Origin: Actinobacillus sp. GY-402
GTDB lineage: Bacteria; Pseudomonadota; Gammaproteobacteria; Enterobacterales; Pasteurellaceae
Length of the DNA: 64,000 bases
NCBI RefSeq assembly: GCF_014843355.1
Contig: NZ_CP062137.1
Location: forward strand, 1,178,001 to 1,242,000
Reading direction: 5' to 3'
Part shown: in pieces, positions 39,745 through 51,559 of the stretch
Numbering within the stretch: position 1 is the stretch's first letter
How the letters are laid out: the number at the start of each line of letters is the position of its first letter
Position numbers and translations under genes: made by a program
The notes under the pieces: generated by a model
Told to the model about the DNA's origin: nothing
The model's database searches: none
The model's input: only the letters and a program-made list of their open reading frames with translations

Positions 39745-40150
39745 TACAACCTCAAATGTTTTCCGCCCTTTCAATCAGTTATCCTCATCCAAAGTGCGGG
39801 CAATTTGAAGTCCGTTTTTCAACTAAACACTTGACTGCTTTTGTTCAGCCAAGATTTCTTTAAACGACCTCTCAATCCGCCTTTCGGCTGTCTTTTGAGA
39901 CCGTTTGACTACTCAGACTTTCGTTTTATCCCCTCTACTCTCAATCTGCATTTTTCAATTCCGATTGATTTCGCTTAGGACTCAAAAGTCTCTTCAGTTT
40001 TTCAGCTTGTTTCCAATTTTTTAAAGAACAACGATAATGCCTTTCGGCTATCATCATGACTAAACACACGCAAAGTGCGGGCGATTTTTTACCCGTTTTT
40101 GAATCCGCCGTCTTCCGGCAAATCCCCATTGTGCGCTTAGGCATGATGAT
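39745..40150 (-). other. tRNA-Ala to 23S spacer
   Basis: This 406-base spacer contains a boxA-like antitermination site at 40019-40030 and two variant uptake signals AAAGTGCGGGC (near 39791 and 40072). A pair of related segments around 39850-39910 is also visible. No gene is seen. Confidence 0.65.
40019..40030 (-). promoter_or_regulatory. Spacer boxA antitermination site
   Basis: On the minus strand TGTTCTTTAAAA, followed by AATTGG, matches the boxA found between tRNAs and 23S. It should load the NusB-S10 antitermination complex. Confidence 0.65.
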
Positions 40151-40226
40151 TGGTGGAGATAAGCGGGATCGAACCGCTGACCTCCTGCGTGCAAGGCAGG
40201 CGCTCTCCCAGCTGAGCTATATCCCC
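40151..40226 (-). tRNA. tRNA-Ala (TGC)
   Basis: 76-nt cloverleaf, GGGGATATAGCTCAG..., anticodon TGC and encoded CCA, in the 16S-23S spacer. Confidence 0.97.
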
Positions 40227-40309
40227 AATTCCTTTCACCGAGCTTGCGCTCCGTGACTGCCCATCCTTTCTTTTCACTCGCCTTCCGCTTCCGCACAAGC
40301 TCGCTCGAG

Positions 40310-40386
<77 letters not shown>

Positions 40387-40426
40387 GAAAGGATGTCGCG
40401 TAACTACGCGTTTCGCTTCCCTTCCC

Positions 40427-40452
40427 TTTATCAGACAATCTGTGTGAGCACC
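40427..40452 (-). other. 16S processing stem, 3' side
   Basis: The 26 bases starting TTTATCAGACAATCTGTGTG pair with 42108-42133 (one mismatch), forming the RNase III stem that closes the 16S precursor. Confidence 0.8.
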
Positions 40453-40468
40453 AATCCTTCGTCTTCGG

Positions 40469-42010
<1,542 letters not shown>

Positions 42011-42107
42011 AAGTTTTCATCGCTCAAAATACTGACTTAAATCATTCATTAAATTAACTTTGGTCAGCACCTTAAGTCTTCTATTTTTTTTAAAAACGAA
42101 TCTTATC

Positions 42108-42133
42108 GGTGCCCACACAGATTGTCTGATAAA
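42108..42133 (-). other. 16S processing stem, 5' side
   Basis: GGTGCCCACACAGATTGTCT and the following bases are inverse to 40427-40452. The stem lies immediately downstream of the leader boxA in transcription order. Confidence 0.8.
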
Positions 42134-42134
42134 T

Positions 42135-42146
42135 TGTTAAAGAGCA
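42135..42146 (-). promoter_or_regulatory. Leader boxA antitermination site of the rRNA operon
   Basis: The minus strand reads TGCTCTTTAACA, an exact canonical boxA. It sits only 5 bases after the tRNA-Pro gene, so no promoter fits between the tRNA genes and the boxA. Confidence 0.88.
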
Positions 42147-42151
42147 AAAAT

Positions 42152-42228
42152 TGGTCGGCGAGATAGGATTTGAACCTACGACCCACTGGTCCCAAACCAG
42201 TTGCGCTACCAAGCTGCGCTACTCGCCG
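42152..42228 (-). tRNA. tRNA-Pro (TGG)
   Basis: 77-nt cloverleaf, CGGCGAGTAGCGCAG..., anticodon TGG and encoded CCA. Third gene of the leader tRNA trio. Confidence 0.97.
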
Positions 42229-42249
42229 TTAGAATCTTAAAAAATAAGA

Positions 42250-42326
42250 TGGGGTGGCTAATGAGACTCGAACTCACGACAACTGGAATCACAATCCAGG
42301 GCTCTACCAACTGAGCTATAGCCACC
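42250..42326 (-). tRNA. tRNA-His (GTG)
   Basis: 77-nt cloverleaf, GGTGGCTATAGCTCAG..., anticodon GTG, with the extra 5' G expected for tRNA-His. Second gene of the trio. Confidence 0.97.
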
Positions 42327-42352
42327 ATTGATTATTGTATATACGCTGACTC

Positions 42353-42429
<77 letters not shown>

Positions 42430-42451
42430 TCAGCGCGTCGTTGCGGGGCGT

Positions 42452-42480
42452 ATATTAAGGATTTTCGTTATGCTTGTCTA
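42452..42480 (-). promoter_or_regulatory. Promoter of the tRNA-Arg-His-Pro / rRNA operon
   Basis: On the minus strand, TAGACA (42475-42480) and TAATAT (42452-42457) are 17 bases apart. The GC-rich discriminator ACGCCCCGC follows, and an A/T-rich UP-like stretch lies upstream. It has the features of a stringently controlled stable-RNA promoter and is the only good candidate for the whole operon. Confidence 0.8.
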
Positions 42481-42568
42481 GCATTTTTTTGAAAAAATCG
42501 AACATTTATTTTCTTTTGCTGCTTATTTATTCAAATTGTTTAGAATTCAACATTTTTTTGCTTAAATT

Positions 42569-44500
42569 TTAGCTTTCGGTCTGATTTTTCTTTTCTTCCA
42601 GGGCCGCCCAGCGTTCAAACGCTTGCTCCAGCGCTTGCTCCTGTTCGGCTAATTCCTGTAATTTTGCCGTCGTATATTCATGCGATTGCTGGAAAAATTC
42701 CGGCGCACTCACTTCGTTCTGAAGTGCGGTCAATTTTTCTTCTAAATTTTCTAATAATTGAGGCAGTTGTTCCAGTTCCTGTCGTTCTTTGTAAGAAAGT
42801 TTCAACGGGCGTTGGCGCTCAGGTTGAAAAACTGTTTTAATTTCGACCGCACTTTTCGTTGTTTTTTTCTGTTTTGATTCTTCTTCCGCTTTTTTCGCCA
42901 GCACGTTCGCCTGCTGCTGTTTAGCATCGAAAAAACCGCCTACATATTTATTGAGCACGCCGTTGCCTTCAAACAGATAACATTCCGTCGCCACATTATC
43001 GATAAACTGACGATCGTGGCTGACAATGATCAATGTGCCTTGGTAATCCGCTAAAATTTCTTCCAGCAGCTCAAGGGTTTCTACATCCAAATCGTTGGTC
43101 GGTTCGTCCAGAATAAGCAGGTTATTCGGTTTCAGTAATAATTTTGCCAATAGCAGGCGGTTACGTTCGCCGCCGGACAGCGCTTTCACCGGCGTCATCG
43201 CTCGTTTAGGCGGAAACAAAAAATCCTGTAAATAGCCCAACACGTGGCGTTTTACGCCGTTAACCTCAATATCCTGTTTGCCGTCCGCCACATTGTCCAT
43301 AACGGTTTTTTCCGGATCCAGATCCACACGGTATTGATCAAAATACGCAACATCCAGTTTTGTTCCGCAGCGAATGGCGCCCGAAGTAGGTTGCAATTGC
43401 CCCAGCAATAACTTGATAAACGTGGTTTTCCCGCAACCGTTCGGCCCCACCAGGGCAATTTTATCACCGCGCAAAATCGTGATACTAAAATGGGAAAGCA
43501 AGGTTTTTCCTTCAATTTCATAACCGGCGTCTTTCACTTCAAACACAATTTTTCCCGAACGACTTGAGGTATCCAGCTGTAATTTCGCCGAACCCAACAC
43601 ATCGCGGCGCTGACGCCGTTCTTCGCGCAACGCTTTCAGCGCGCGCACTCGTCCTTCGTTACGGGTACGCCGCGCTTTAATGCCTTGGCGAATCCACACT
43701 TCTTCCTGCGCTAATTTTTTATCAAACAATTCGTTTTGTAAGGCTTCGACCCGCAGATTTTCCTCTTTTGCGGCGAGATAAGTGTCATAATCTCCCGGAT
43801 ATGACACCAAACGCCCGCGATCCAAATCCACAATTCGGGTCGCCATTTTCTTGATGAAAGAACGGTCATGAGAAATAAACACCATGCTGCCGCCAAAGCC
43901 CGACAGAAATTCTTCCAGCCATTCAATGGCGTCCACATCCAAGTGGTTAGTCGGTTCATCTAACAGCAAAATATCGGGATCACACACCAGCGCCCGCGCC
44001 AATGCGGCTTTCCGCAGCCAACCGCCGGACAATTCCGACAGCGGCGCCTCCGGATTTAATTCCAGTTTTCCCAATACTTCCTTAATTTTATTTTCGAACT
44101 GCCAGCCGTTTTCGTGTTCCAGTTTCGCCTGAACCTGAGACAGCCGATTCAGCGTTGCCTCGTCGTATTGGTTTTCCAGCTGTACGGAAATCCGGTGATA
44201 TTCTTTTAATAAATCCGCCAGATGACCGATACCTTCCGCCACATAATCAAACACGTTCCCTTCGGCGTGGCGAGGCGGATCCTGCGCTAAACGCGAAATA
44301 ACCAAATCTTTTTCAAATTGCAGTTTGCCGTCGTCCATCACCACATCGCCGGACAAAATTTTCAGCAAAGTCGATTTGCCGGCGCCGTTGCGGCCCACCA
44401 AGCAAACCCGTTCGTTCGCTTCGATATGTAAATCGGCATGGTCTAACAAAGGCGCGTCGCTAAAAGAAAGATATCCGTTGGTTAAACTGATCAGTGACAT
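42569..44500 (-). CDS. uup: ABC-F ATPase Uup
   Basis: This 643-residue protein has two ABC domains and no membrane segment: Walker A GRNGAGKSTL and GPNGCGKTTF, signatures LSGGWLRKAALARAL and LSGGERNRLLLAKLL, Walker B LLLDEPTNHLD and LILDEPTNDLD. A linker lies between the domains, and a C-terminal coiled coil (about 560-640) typical of Uup binds DNA or ribosome. ABC-F proteins act on stalled ribosomes; Uup also affects precise transposon excision. Several uptake signals occur near the 3' end. Confidence 0.94.
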   Translation of the reverse strand: MSLISLTNGYLSFSDAPLLDHADLHIEANERVCLVGRNGAGKSTLLKILSGDVVMDDGKLQFEKDLVISRLAQDPPRHAEGNVFDYVAEGIGHLADLLKEYHRISVQLENQYDEATLNRLSQVQAKLEHENGWQFENKIKEVLGKLELNPEAPLSELSGGWLRKAALARALVCDPDILLLDEPTNHLDVDAIEWLEEFLSGFGGSMVFISHDRSFIKKMATRIVDLDRGRLVSYPGDYDTYLAAKEENLRVEALQNELFDKKLAQEEVWIRQGIKARRTRNEGRVRALKALREERRQRRDVLGSAKLQLDTSSRSGKIVFEVKDAGYEIEGKTLLSHFSITILRGDKIALVGPNGCGKTTFIKLLLGQLQPTSGAIRCGTKLDVAYFDQYRVDLDPEKTVMDNVADGKQDIEVNGVKRHVLGYLQDFLFPPKRAMTPVKALSGGERNRLLLAKLLLKPNNLLILDEPTNDLDVETLELLEEILADYQGTLIIVSHDRQFIDNVATECYLFEGNGVLNKYVGGFFDAKQQQANVLAKKAEEESKQKKTTKSAVEIKTVFQPERQRPLKLSYKERQELEQLPQLLENLEEKLTALQNEVSAPEFFQQSHEYTTAKLQELAEQEQALEQAFERWAALEEKKNQTES

Positions 44501-44555
44501 AAAATAAAAATTCCGGTTAAATCATAATGTCGGGGATTTTAGCATTTTTTATGAA

Positions 44556-44597
44556 AAAGTGCGGGCAAAAAAACGATCGTTTTTTCTCCCGCACTTT
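44556..44597. repeat. 42-bp near-perfect palindrome (copy 2)
   Basis: Identical over 42 bases to the element at 9113-9154, between the formate dehydrogenase operon 3' end and the uup 5' side. It may terminate the formate dehydrogenase operon. Confidence 0.85.
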
Positions 44598-44609
44598 ATG
44601 AAACGGCTG

Positions 44610-47417
44610 TCAGCCTAACGCCCGCGCGATGTTTTTATCCATGCGTTTGCGCCATTGCTGCGCCACCATTTTTTGTGACACGTATTTGCCTTTGGCATTG
44701 AAAGCTTCTTCTTTCGGCAGTTTTTCAATGCGGCAGGCGCACACTTTATATTCCGGGATGCGCGCGAATTGGTCTAACGCGGCATTGGTCAGCCAGTTGC
44801 AGTTGCCGTCAGCGAAATGGAACGGCATCCAGCATTCGCCCGGATTGGTTTTATCCGACACGCGCGCTTCCGAGGTTATGCGCCCCCGGCGCGACGTAAC
44901 GCTGACCCGTTCGCCGTCCACAATACCTAAGGATTTGGCATCCGCCGTGTTGATTTCCACGAAGGAATGTCCGACGATTTCCATCAGGCCTTCGGTTCTT
45001 GCCGTCATTGCCGAAGTATTGTAATGGTACAAAATCCGTCCGGTTGTTAACATGAACGGATAATTTTTATCCGGTAATTCTTTCGCCGGTTTGTATTCCG
45101 TCGGATAGAATAAGCCTAATCCGCGGACCATTTTGCCTACATGCATAATCGATGTGCCTTGATGATATTTGTCGGTGCAAGGCCATTGCAGGGATTGAGT
45201 CGGTTCGTTCTCCAAACGTGCGTAGCTCATACCATGGAACGACGGTGTGACCGACGCCATTTCATCGAAAATTTCCGAGGCGGTCAACGTCGGCTGGTTA
45301 TAACCCATGCGTCGCATCAGTTCACAGATAATATCCGTATCGAGGCGGGAATTCCCCGGCAAGGTCACCGCTTTGCGAACCCGTTGCACGCGGCGTTCCG
45401 TATTGGTGAAAGTGCCGTCTTTTTCCGCATAGGAACGTCCCGGCAGCACTACGTCGGCCAGCAACGCGGTTTCCGTCATGAACAATTCCTGAACGACGAG
45501 AAAATCCAACGCATTCAATGCTTTCACGACATGAGCGCTATCCGGATCCGTCACGACCGGATCTTCGCCGCAGATGTACAATCCCTTCACTTCGCCTTTA
45601 ATGGCTTTCGGGAAAATATCGGTGGCGTGCGTTCCCACATGCGCCGGTAACTCAACGCCCCAGGCTTTCTCAAATTTTTCGCGGATTTCAGGGTTGGTCA
45701 CCGGTTGATAGCCGGGGAATTTATCCGGCATTGCGCCCATATCGCAAGCCCCTTGCACGTTATTTTGTCCGCGCAACGGGTTAACGCCGCAACCTTCGCG
45801 TCCCAGTTTGCCTGCCATCATGGCTATATTGGACATAGACATCACACCTTCCGTGCCGGTGGAATGTTCGGTCACGCCGAGACAATAAATAATCGGCGCT
45901 TTTTTCGCCGAAGCGTAAATTCTTGCCGCCGCACGCAAATCGTCCGGATCAATTCCGCAGATTTTCGCCACGCGTTCCGGCGTGTAATCTTTCACGATTT
46001 TTTTCAGCTCTTTAAATCCTTCCGTGCGTTCGGCGATGAATTGTTCATCAATTAATCCTTCTTTGATGAAAATATGGCACATTCCGTTGGCAAAGGCGAT
46101 ATTGGTGCCCGGACGCAATTTCAAATGCACGTCCGCCTGTTTGGTCAATCCGATATCGCGCGGATCCACCACGATTAATTTGGTGCCTTTGCGTACCGCT
46201 TCACGGATTTGCATCCCCACCACCGGATGCGCTTCTTCCGGATTGGAGCCCACCAACAAAATTGCATCCACATCATGCGTGATATCGTAAATCGGATTGG
46301 TCATAGCTCCGGAACCCAGGGTTTTCGCCAACCCTTCTACGGACGCGGAATGACAGACGCGAGCGCAGTTATCGGTGTTATTGGTACCGAAACAGGTGCG
46401 CACCATTTTCTGTACCATATAAATATCTTCGTTCGGCGAACGGGAACAGGCAAATCCCGCCAGAGAATCCGGACCGTATTGGCGTTTCAACGTCATAAAT
46501 TTGGAGGCGACCAAATCAAGCGCTTCATCCCAGCTTGCTTTACGGAATTTACCCGTTGCGCGATCTTTAATCAGCGGATCCGTCAACCGATCTCCGGACA
46601 TCACGAATTTATAGGAACCGAAACGTCCTTTCACACATAAACGTCCGCCGTTAGACGGCCCGTTCACCGCTTCCGCGCCTACCAGTTTGTTGTCTTTTAC
46701 CAATAATTCGTATTGACAACCTACGGCACAGTGCGGGCAAGTGGTTCGCACCCGTGAAATTTCCCAAGTGCGGTACGATTTTGCTTCTTTTTTATAAATC
46801 GCGCCGGTCGGACAGGCTTCTGCGCAATTACCGCAAGATTCGCAATCCGTTTCTTTCCAGTTCTTACCGAACGGCGTTTCAATAGTGCGGAAAATGCCCC
46901 GTGAAGTCAGTTTAATGGAATCGCAGCCGCTCACGTTGGCACAAGTATTAATGCAGCGTTGGCAATGAATGCACAAATCCGGACGATATCCCAGGAACGG
47001 GTTGTCTTCCACATGCGGAACTTCAATGCCGGCTACGCGAATATTTTCGTAACTTGATTCGGAAATGCCGCATTGATGACAGACGTTTTGCAGCTCGCAG
47101 GCACCGTTAGACGGGCAGGAAAAACAAATCAGATTATGATGAGAAAGAATTAAATCCAGCGCCATACGACGGGATTTCACTACGCGATCCGTTTGGGTAC
47201 GAACCACCATGCCGTCCTGCGCCAAAGTATTACAGGAAGTCGGCAATTTGTCATAGCCTTCCACATCCACCACACAAACGCGGCAGGAACCGATATTGCT
47301 CACATCTTTTAAGTAGCAAAGCGTAGGAATATTGATACCTACGGATTTCGCCGCTTCGAGCACAGTTGTTCCTTTTTCGACCTGAACAGTTAATCCGTCA
47401 ATGGTTAAATTAATCAT
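44610..47417 (-). CDS. Formate dehydrogenase-type molybdopterin oxidoreductase, Fe-S-rich alpha subunit
   Basis: This 935-residue protein has several modules in order. A 2Fe-2S ferredoxin domain (Cys34, 45, 48, 62) and a NuoG-like His-Cys3 cluster (HNLICFSCPSNGAC) come first. Two 4Fe-4S motifs (CIHCQRCINTC, CESCGNCAEAC) and a further cluster at CPHCAVGC follow, then the bis-MGD catalytic domain. The active site appears to be Cys355-His356 (CARVCHSAS), so it is a cysteine, not selenocysteine, enzyme. The likely reaction is formate oxidation with electrons passed to the partner flavoprotein. Its ATG overlaps the partner's TGA. SfrA-like NADPH-linked enzymes share this layout, so substrate is not certain. 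Confidence 0.85.
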   Translation of the reverse strand: MINLTIDGLTVQVEKGTTVLEAAKSVGINIPTLCYLKDVSNIGSCRVCVVDVEGYDKLPTSCNTLAQDGMVVRTQTDRVVKSRRMALDLILSHHNLICFSCPSNGACELQNVCHQCGISESSYENIRVAGIEVPHVEDNPFLGYRPDLCIHCQRCINTCANVSGCDSIKLTSRGIFRTIETPFGKNWKETDCESCGNCAEACPTGAIYKKEAKSYRTWEISRVRTTCPHCAVGCQYELLVKDNKLVGAEAVNGPSNGGRLCVKGRFGSYKFVMSGDRLTDPLIKDRATGKFRKASWDEALDLVASKFMTLKRQYGPDSLAGFACSRSPNEDIYMVQKMVRTCFGTNNTDNCARVCHSASVEGLAKTLGSGAMTNPIYDITHDVDAILLVGSNPEEAHPVVGMQIREAVRKGTKLIVVDPRDIGLTKQADVHLKLRPGTNIAFANGMCHIFIKEGLIDEQFIAERTEGFKELKKIVKDYTPERVAKICGIDPDDLRAAARIYASAKKAPIIYCLGVTEHSTGTEGVMSMSNIAMMAGKLGREGCGVNPLRGQNNVQGACDMGAMPDKFPGYQPVTNPEIREKFEKAWGVELPAHVGTHATDIFPKAIKGEVKGLYICGEDPVVTDPDSAHVVKALNALDFLVVQELFMTETALLADVVLPGRSYAEKDGTFTNTERRVQRVRKAVTLPGNSRLDTDIICELMRRMGYNQPTLTASEIFDEMASVTPSFHGMSYARLENEPTQSLQWPCTDKYHQGTSIMHVGKMVRGLGLFYPTEYKPAKELPDKNYPFMLTTGRILYHYNTSAMTARTEGLMEIVGHSFVEINTADAKSLGIVDGERVSVTSRRGRITSEARVSDKTNPGECWMPFHFADGNCNWLTNAALDQFARIPEYKVCACRIEKLPKEEAFNAKGKYVSQKMVAQQWRKRMDKNIARALG

Positions 47418-49252
47418 AGATCACGTCCTCCCTGTAACACTCCACAACCGAAATGATCGCAACGCAGACAGCGGGCGGCTTCCTGCATAGCTTCCTCATA
47501 AGTATACGGATTTTCTACATGTTCAAAGTCGCGTTTACGAATGTAAGCCGGTCGTTCCGTAATATTGGCGCGACCGACCTGAATGCGCATATTTTCTTTT
47601 GGCTCCGGCGCCCGGGTTTCACAAGGGAACTTATGATGGTAACCCAAGTATTCGTCGATATTGTGCGCCGCCACTTTGCCCGCCGCAATGGCTTTAATCG
47701 CCGTCGACGGACCGGTGGCGCAATCGCCCCCCACAAAGACACCGGGGATCTCCGGCACCGCGGTAGTCAATTCGGATTGAAATACGCCGCGATTCGCCGG
47801 CATCCCGAATTCTTCAAACGGACGGCTGATAATATCCTGCCCCACCGCGATTAAAATCACATCACAATCAATGGTAAACGGCGGTTTCTTCACCGCCACC
47901 GGACTCGGACGACCGCCGTGATCATAAGGTCCCGTCATTTGCGGCTGCACCGTTAACCCCGTACAGTTGCCCTGTTGGTCTTTTTCAATGGCGAGCGGCG
48001 CGGCTAAAGTGATTAATTCAATCCCCTCCATAATCGCCGCTTCAATTTCCGCATGCAACGCCGTCATATCATCCTGGCGGCGACGATACACAATGCGCAC
48101 GTCTTTGGCTTTACAACGTACTGCGGAACGGGCGGCGTCCATAGCAACGTTACCGCCGCCAATCACCACCACCACTTTATCGCTGTAATCCGGAATATTG
48201 CCGTTACCGATGCCGTCCAGCATTTCCACGGCGGAAAAAACATTGTTTGCATCGGCACCTTCAATACGCAAACTTTTACCTTTTTGCGCGCCGATACTAA
48301 CGAACATGGCATCGTAATCCGCTTTAATTTTTTCAATCGGCATATCTTCACCGACCATTACGCCGTATTTCACTTCGATATTACCGGCGGATAAAATCGC
48401 ATTCAAATCCTGATCTAACCGATCTTTCGGGAAGCGATAATTCGGAATCCCGTAACGCAGCATCCCGCCCAAAGCTTTCTGTCGTTCGAAAATCGTGACG
48501 CGATGCCCCATTTGGGCAAGGAAATAAGCACAAGTTAATCCTGCCGGCCCTCCGCCGATCACCGCCACTTTTTTACCGGTATCCGGCAACGGTTGCGGCA
48601 CCTTAACGGTGTCTGCCGCCACTTGATCCACCGCGTATTTTTTCAGCCCGCGGATATTAATGGCGTCATCAATTAAACGGCGCCGGCAACGTTCTTCGCA
48701 AGGATGTTCGCAAACCAATCCGCAAGCGGTCGGCAACGGGTTATCTTTACGGATAAGATTTATGGCTTCGGCATAATTGCCGTCGCCGATATGGGCGATA
48801 TAACCGGGAATATCCACATGCGCCGGACACATATTAATGCAGGGGATTTTTTGTCCGACGCTTTTCAGGCAGGATTTATTATGAATATGACTTTCGTATT
48901 CGTCTTTGAATTCTTCAATGCTGTCAAGAATCTCAAAAGCGGGTTGATAGCCGATAGCGCAGTCGGAACCGTCGCGAATCATCTCCGCCAGCGCTCGAAT
49001 TTGTTTCATGGTGGATTCGTCGCCCTCGCCGTCCAGCACTTTTCTTACCAAAATCGATAACTGCGGGATGCCGTCACGGCAAGGCACGCATTTACCACAT
49101 GTTTGGCTGACGGAAGAACGCAAAGACGCATATTGCACCACTAACGGACAAGTACCGGGCGGAAAACTCTGGACTTTACTGACAAATTTATCGATTAACA
49201 CACCGATTTTTGTATCGTAGTTGTCCTCCGGCATCAGGAAAAACTTCGCCAT
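47414..49252 (-). CDS. GltD/NfnB-like FAD oxidoreductase with NuoF-type Fe-S domain (SfrB-like)
   Basis: This 612-residue protein starts at the ATG at 49252, 8 bases after GGAG. An N-terminal NuoF C-terminal-like segment (CGKCVPCRDG...CAIG) comes first. A GltD-type cluster domain (CPAHVDIPGYI, CGLVCEHPCEERCRR) and two nucleotide folds (VAVIGGGPAGLTCAYFLA for FAD, VVVIGGGNVAMDAARSA for NAD(P)H) follow. It should pass electrons between the molybdopterin subunit and NAD(P). The domain pairing is that of SfrB in the Geobacter SfrAB complex and of some formate dehydrogenases. It forms an ATGA-coupled operon with the alpha subunit. Confidence 0.87.
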   Translation of the reverse strand: MAKFFLMPEDNYDTKIGVLIDKFVSKVQSFPPGTCPLVVQYASLRSSVSQTCGKCVPCRDGIPQLSILVRKVLDGEGDESTMKQIRALAEMIRDGSDCAIGYQPAFEILDSIEEFKDEYESHIHNKSCLKSVGQKIPCINMCPAHVDIPGYIAHIGDGNYAEAINLIRKDNPLPTACGLVCEHPCEERCRRRLIDDAINIRGLKKYAVDQVAADTVKVPQPLPDTGKKVAVIGGGPAGLTCAYFLAQMGHRVTIFERQKALGGMLRYGIPNYRFPKDRLDQDLNAILSAGNIEVKYGVMVGEDMPIEKIKADYDAMFVSIGAQKGKSLRIEGADANNVFSAVEMLDGIGNGNIPDYSDKVVVVIGGGNVAMDAARSAVRCKAKDVRIVYRRRQDDMTALHAEIEAAIMEGIELITLAAPLAIEKDQQGNCTGLTVQPQMTGPYDHGGRPSPVAVKKPPFTIDCDVILIAVGQDIISRPFEEFGMPANRGVFQSELTTAVPEIPGVFVGGDCATGPSTAIKAIAAGKVAAHNIDEYLGYHHKFPCETRAPEPKENMRIQVGRANITERPAYIRKRDFEHVENPYTYEEAMQEAARCLRCDHFGCGVLQGGRDL

Positions 49253-49366
49253 AGCAATCACTCCAACATAGTTTCAGGTAAAAAAAGCAAATCAAAAAGT
49301 AACCGTTCCAATCTATAGCAAACATGTAGATGTGTAAATTTCCCCCGACCGGAAAATGCATTTATT

Positions 49367-49380
49367 TTGATCCACATCAG
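49367..49380 (-). promoter_or_regulatory. FNR-like site upstream of the formate dehydrogenase operon
   Basis: TTGATCCACATCAG matches the FNR consensus TTGAT-N4-ATCAA at 9 of 10 positions. It lies about 115 bases before the SfrB-like start. Anaerobic control of a formate-linked enzyme would be sensible; I could not place a clean -10 at the expected distance. Confidence 0.5.
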
Positions 49381-49525
49381 TATTCCCACACAATAAATAT
49401 GTGTTTCGCTTTTGCAAAAAATTTTCGCGCAAACACAAACCAATCCTACCGATATTTCCGCCGCATTTTGCATCCGATAAAAATTACGCTAAAATCGACC
49501 GCACTTTTTTAATCCGGAGCAAAAA

Positions 49526-51460
49526 ATGCGCCTGTTTATAGCCGAAAAACCCAGCCTTGCCCGCGCCATCGCCGATGTTTTGCCGAAACCGCACAGTCGC
49601 GGCGACGGTTTTATTCGCTGCGGCAAAAACGATTATGTCACCTGGTGCGTGGGGCATTTACTGGAACAGGCGGAACCCGATGCTTACAACCCGATTTATA
49701 AACAATGGCGGTTGGAACATTTACCTATTATTCCGCAAAAATGGCAGCTGATCCCGCGCAAGGAAGTGGCGAAGCAACTGAAAATTGTGGAAAAACTGAT
49801 TCATCAGGCCGACGAACTGGTTAACGCGGGCGACCCGGATCGGGAAGGTCAGTTATTGGTGGACGAAGTATTCAGTTACGCCAATTTGTCCGCTGATAAA
49901 AAGGACAAAATTCAACGCTGTCTGGTAAGCGATCTCAACCCGAATGCGGTGGAAAAAGCCGTCAACAAGCTACAACCGAACCGCAATTTCATTCCCTTGG
50001 CGACCTCCGCCCTTGCCCGCGCCCGCGCCGATTGGCTGTACGGCATCAACATGACGCGCGCCTACACTATTCGAGGGCGTCAAGCCGGCTACAACGGCGT
50101 ATTATCCGTAGGACGCGTGCAAACGCCCGTGCTGGGACTGATTGTGCGCCGCGATCAGGAAATCGAAAATTTTCAGCCGAAAGATTTTTTTGAAGTGCTG
50201 GCTCACATAAAAACTGAGCAAAATTCTACCGCACTTTCCTTCTCCGCATTGTGGCAACCGTCGAAAGCCTGCGAAGATTATCAGGACGAAGACGGCCGCG
50301 TGCTTTCCCGCGCGCTGGCGGAAAACGTGGTGAAACGCATTGCGCAACAACCCGCGGAAGTGACGGCATACGAAGACAAGCGGGAAAAGGAAACCGCGCC
50401 GCTTCCCTATTCGCTCTCCGCACTCCAGATCGACGCGGCAAAACGATTCGGCCTGTCCGCTCAGGATGTGTTGGATAGCTGCCAGAGTTTGTATGAAAAA
50501 CACAAGCTGATTACCTATCCGCGCTCCGATTGCCGTTATTTGCCTAACGAGCATTTTGCCGATCGCCACGCGGTAATGAACGCCATTTCCGTGCATTGTC
50601 AGACCTATCAAACATTACCGAAAGCAATCGATTCCGAGCAGAAAAACCGTTGCTGGAACGATAAAAAAGTGGAAGCGCACCATGCCATCATTCCTACCGC
50701 CAAAAAACACGCGGTCAATTTAACCGCGCAGGAACAAAATATTTACGAATTAATTGCCCGCCAATATCTCATGCAGTTCTGCCCGGACGCCGAATACCGC
50801 AAAAGTAAAATCACGCTGAATATTGCGGGCGGAACATTTATTGCGCAGGCACGTAACCTGCAAATTGCCGGCTGGAAAGAATTGCTCGGTAAAGAAGATG
50901 ACGACGATCAACCGGAACCGCCGTTGCCCGAAGTAAAAAAAGGACAAATACTGTTTTGCGAGAAAGGCGAAATCGTCAGTAAGAAAACTCAACCGCCCAA
51001 ACCCTTTACCGACGCCACCCTGCTTTCCGCTATGACGGGAATTGCCCGCTTTGTGCAGGATAAAGAATTGAAAAAAATCTTACGCGAAACCGACGGACTG
51101 GGCACCGAAGCCACCCGAGCCGGCATTATCGAACTGTTATTCAAACGCGGATTTCTGTATAAAAAAGGACGCAACATTCACAGCACGGAAGCGGGACGTA
51201 TTCTGATTCAGGCCTTGCCGGATTTAGCGACCCAACCCGATATGACGGCGCAATGGGAAGCGCAGCTGAACGGTATCAGTCAAAAAGAAACCAGTTATCA
51301 ATCCTTTATGTTTCATTTGACGCAAATGCTGCCGGATCTGATGCAATTCGTGAATTTTTCCGCCTTGCGCCAACTGAGTGCGGTCGCCAATCAACCGAAA
51401 CCGGCGGTCAAACGCAAAACAAGAAAAACAACCGGTAAAAGTGCGGTCAAATCCGCTTAG
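49526..51460 (+). CDS. topB: DNA topoisomerase III
   Basis: This 644-residue type IA topoisomerase opens with the Toprim motif [20 protein letters not shown] and has acidic metal ligands in [12 protein letters not shown]. The active-site Tyr is in [12 protein letters not shown]. The basic C-terminus ([15 protein letters not shown]) probably aids DNA binding. It decatenates replication intermediates. secG follows about 100 bp downstream. Confidence 0.96.
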   Translation: MRLFIAEKPSLARAIADVLPKPHSRGDGFIRCGKNDYVTWCVGHLLEQAEPDAYNPIYKQWRLEHLPIIPQKWQLIPRKEVAKQLKIVEKLIHQADELVNAGDPDREGQLLVDEVFSYANLSADKKDKIQRCLVSDLNPNAVEKAVNKLQPNRNFIPLATSALARARADWLYGINMTRAYTIRGRQAGYNGVLSVGRVQTPVLGLIVRRDQEIENFQPKDFFEVLAHIKTEQNSTALSFSALWQPSKACEDYQDEDGRVLSRALAENVVKRIAQQPAEVTAYEDKREKETAPLPYSLSALQIDAAKRFGLSAQDVLDSCQSLYEKHKLITYPRSDCRYLPNEHFADRHAVMNAISVHCQTYQTLPKAIDSEQKNRCWNDKKVEAHHAIIPTAKKHAVNLTAQEQNIYELIARQYLMQFCPDAEYRKSKITLNIAGGTFIAQARNLQIAGWKELLGKEDDDDQPEPPLPEVKKGQILFCEKGEIVSKKTQPPKPFTDATLLSAMTGIARFVQDKELKKILRETDGLGTEATRAGIIELLFKRGFLYKKGRNIHSTEAGRILIQALPDLATQPDMTAQWEAQLNGISQKETSYQSFMFHLTQMLPDLMQFVNFSALRQLSAVANQPKPAVKRKTRKTTGKSAVKSA

Positions 51461-51559
51461 ATTTTCGGCATTCGGACAAAAAATACTTGCGAAGCCTACA
51501 AATATTCGGTAGTATTCGACCCGTTTTTGTTAATTGCGAATATCCGCAGAGAAAATTCA

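Noticed and set aside
46340-46380. Selenocysteine codon in the formate dehydrogenase
   Set aside because: The active-site position is an ordinary cysteine codon (CARVCHSAS) and the frame has no internal TGA.
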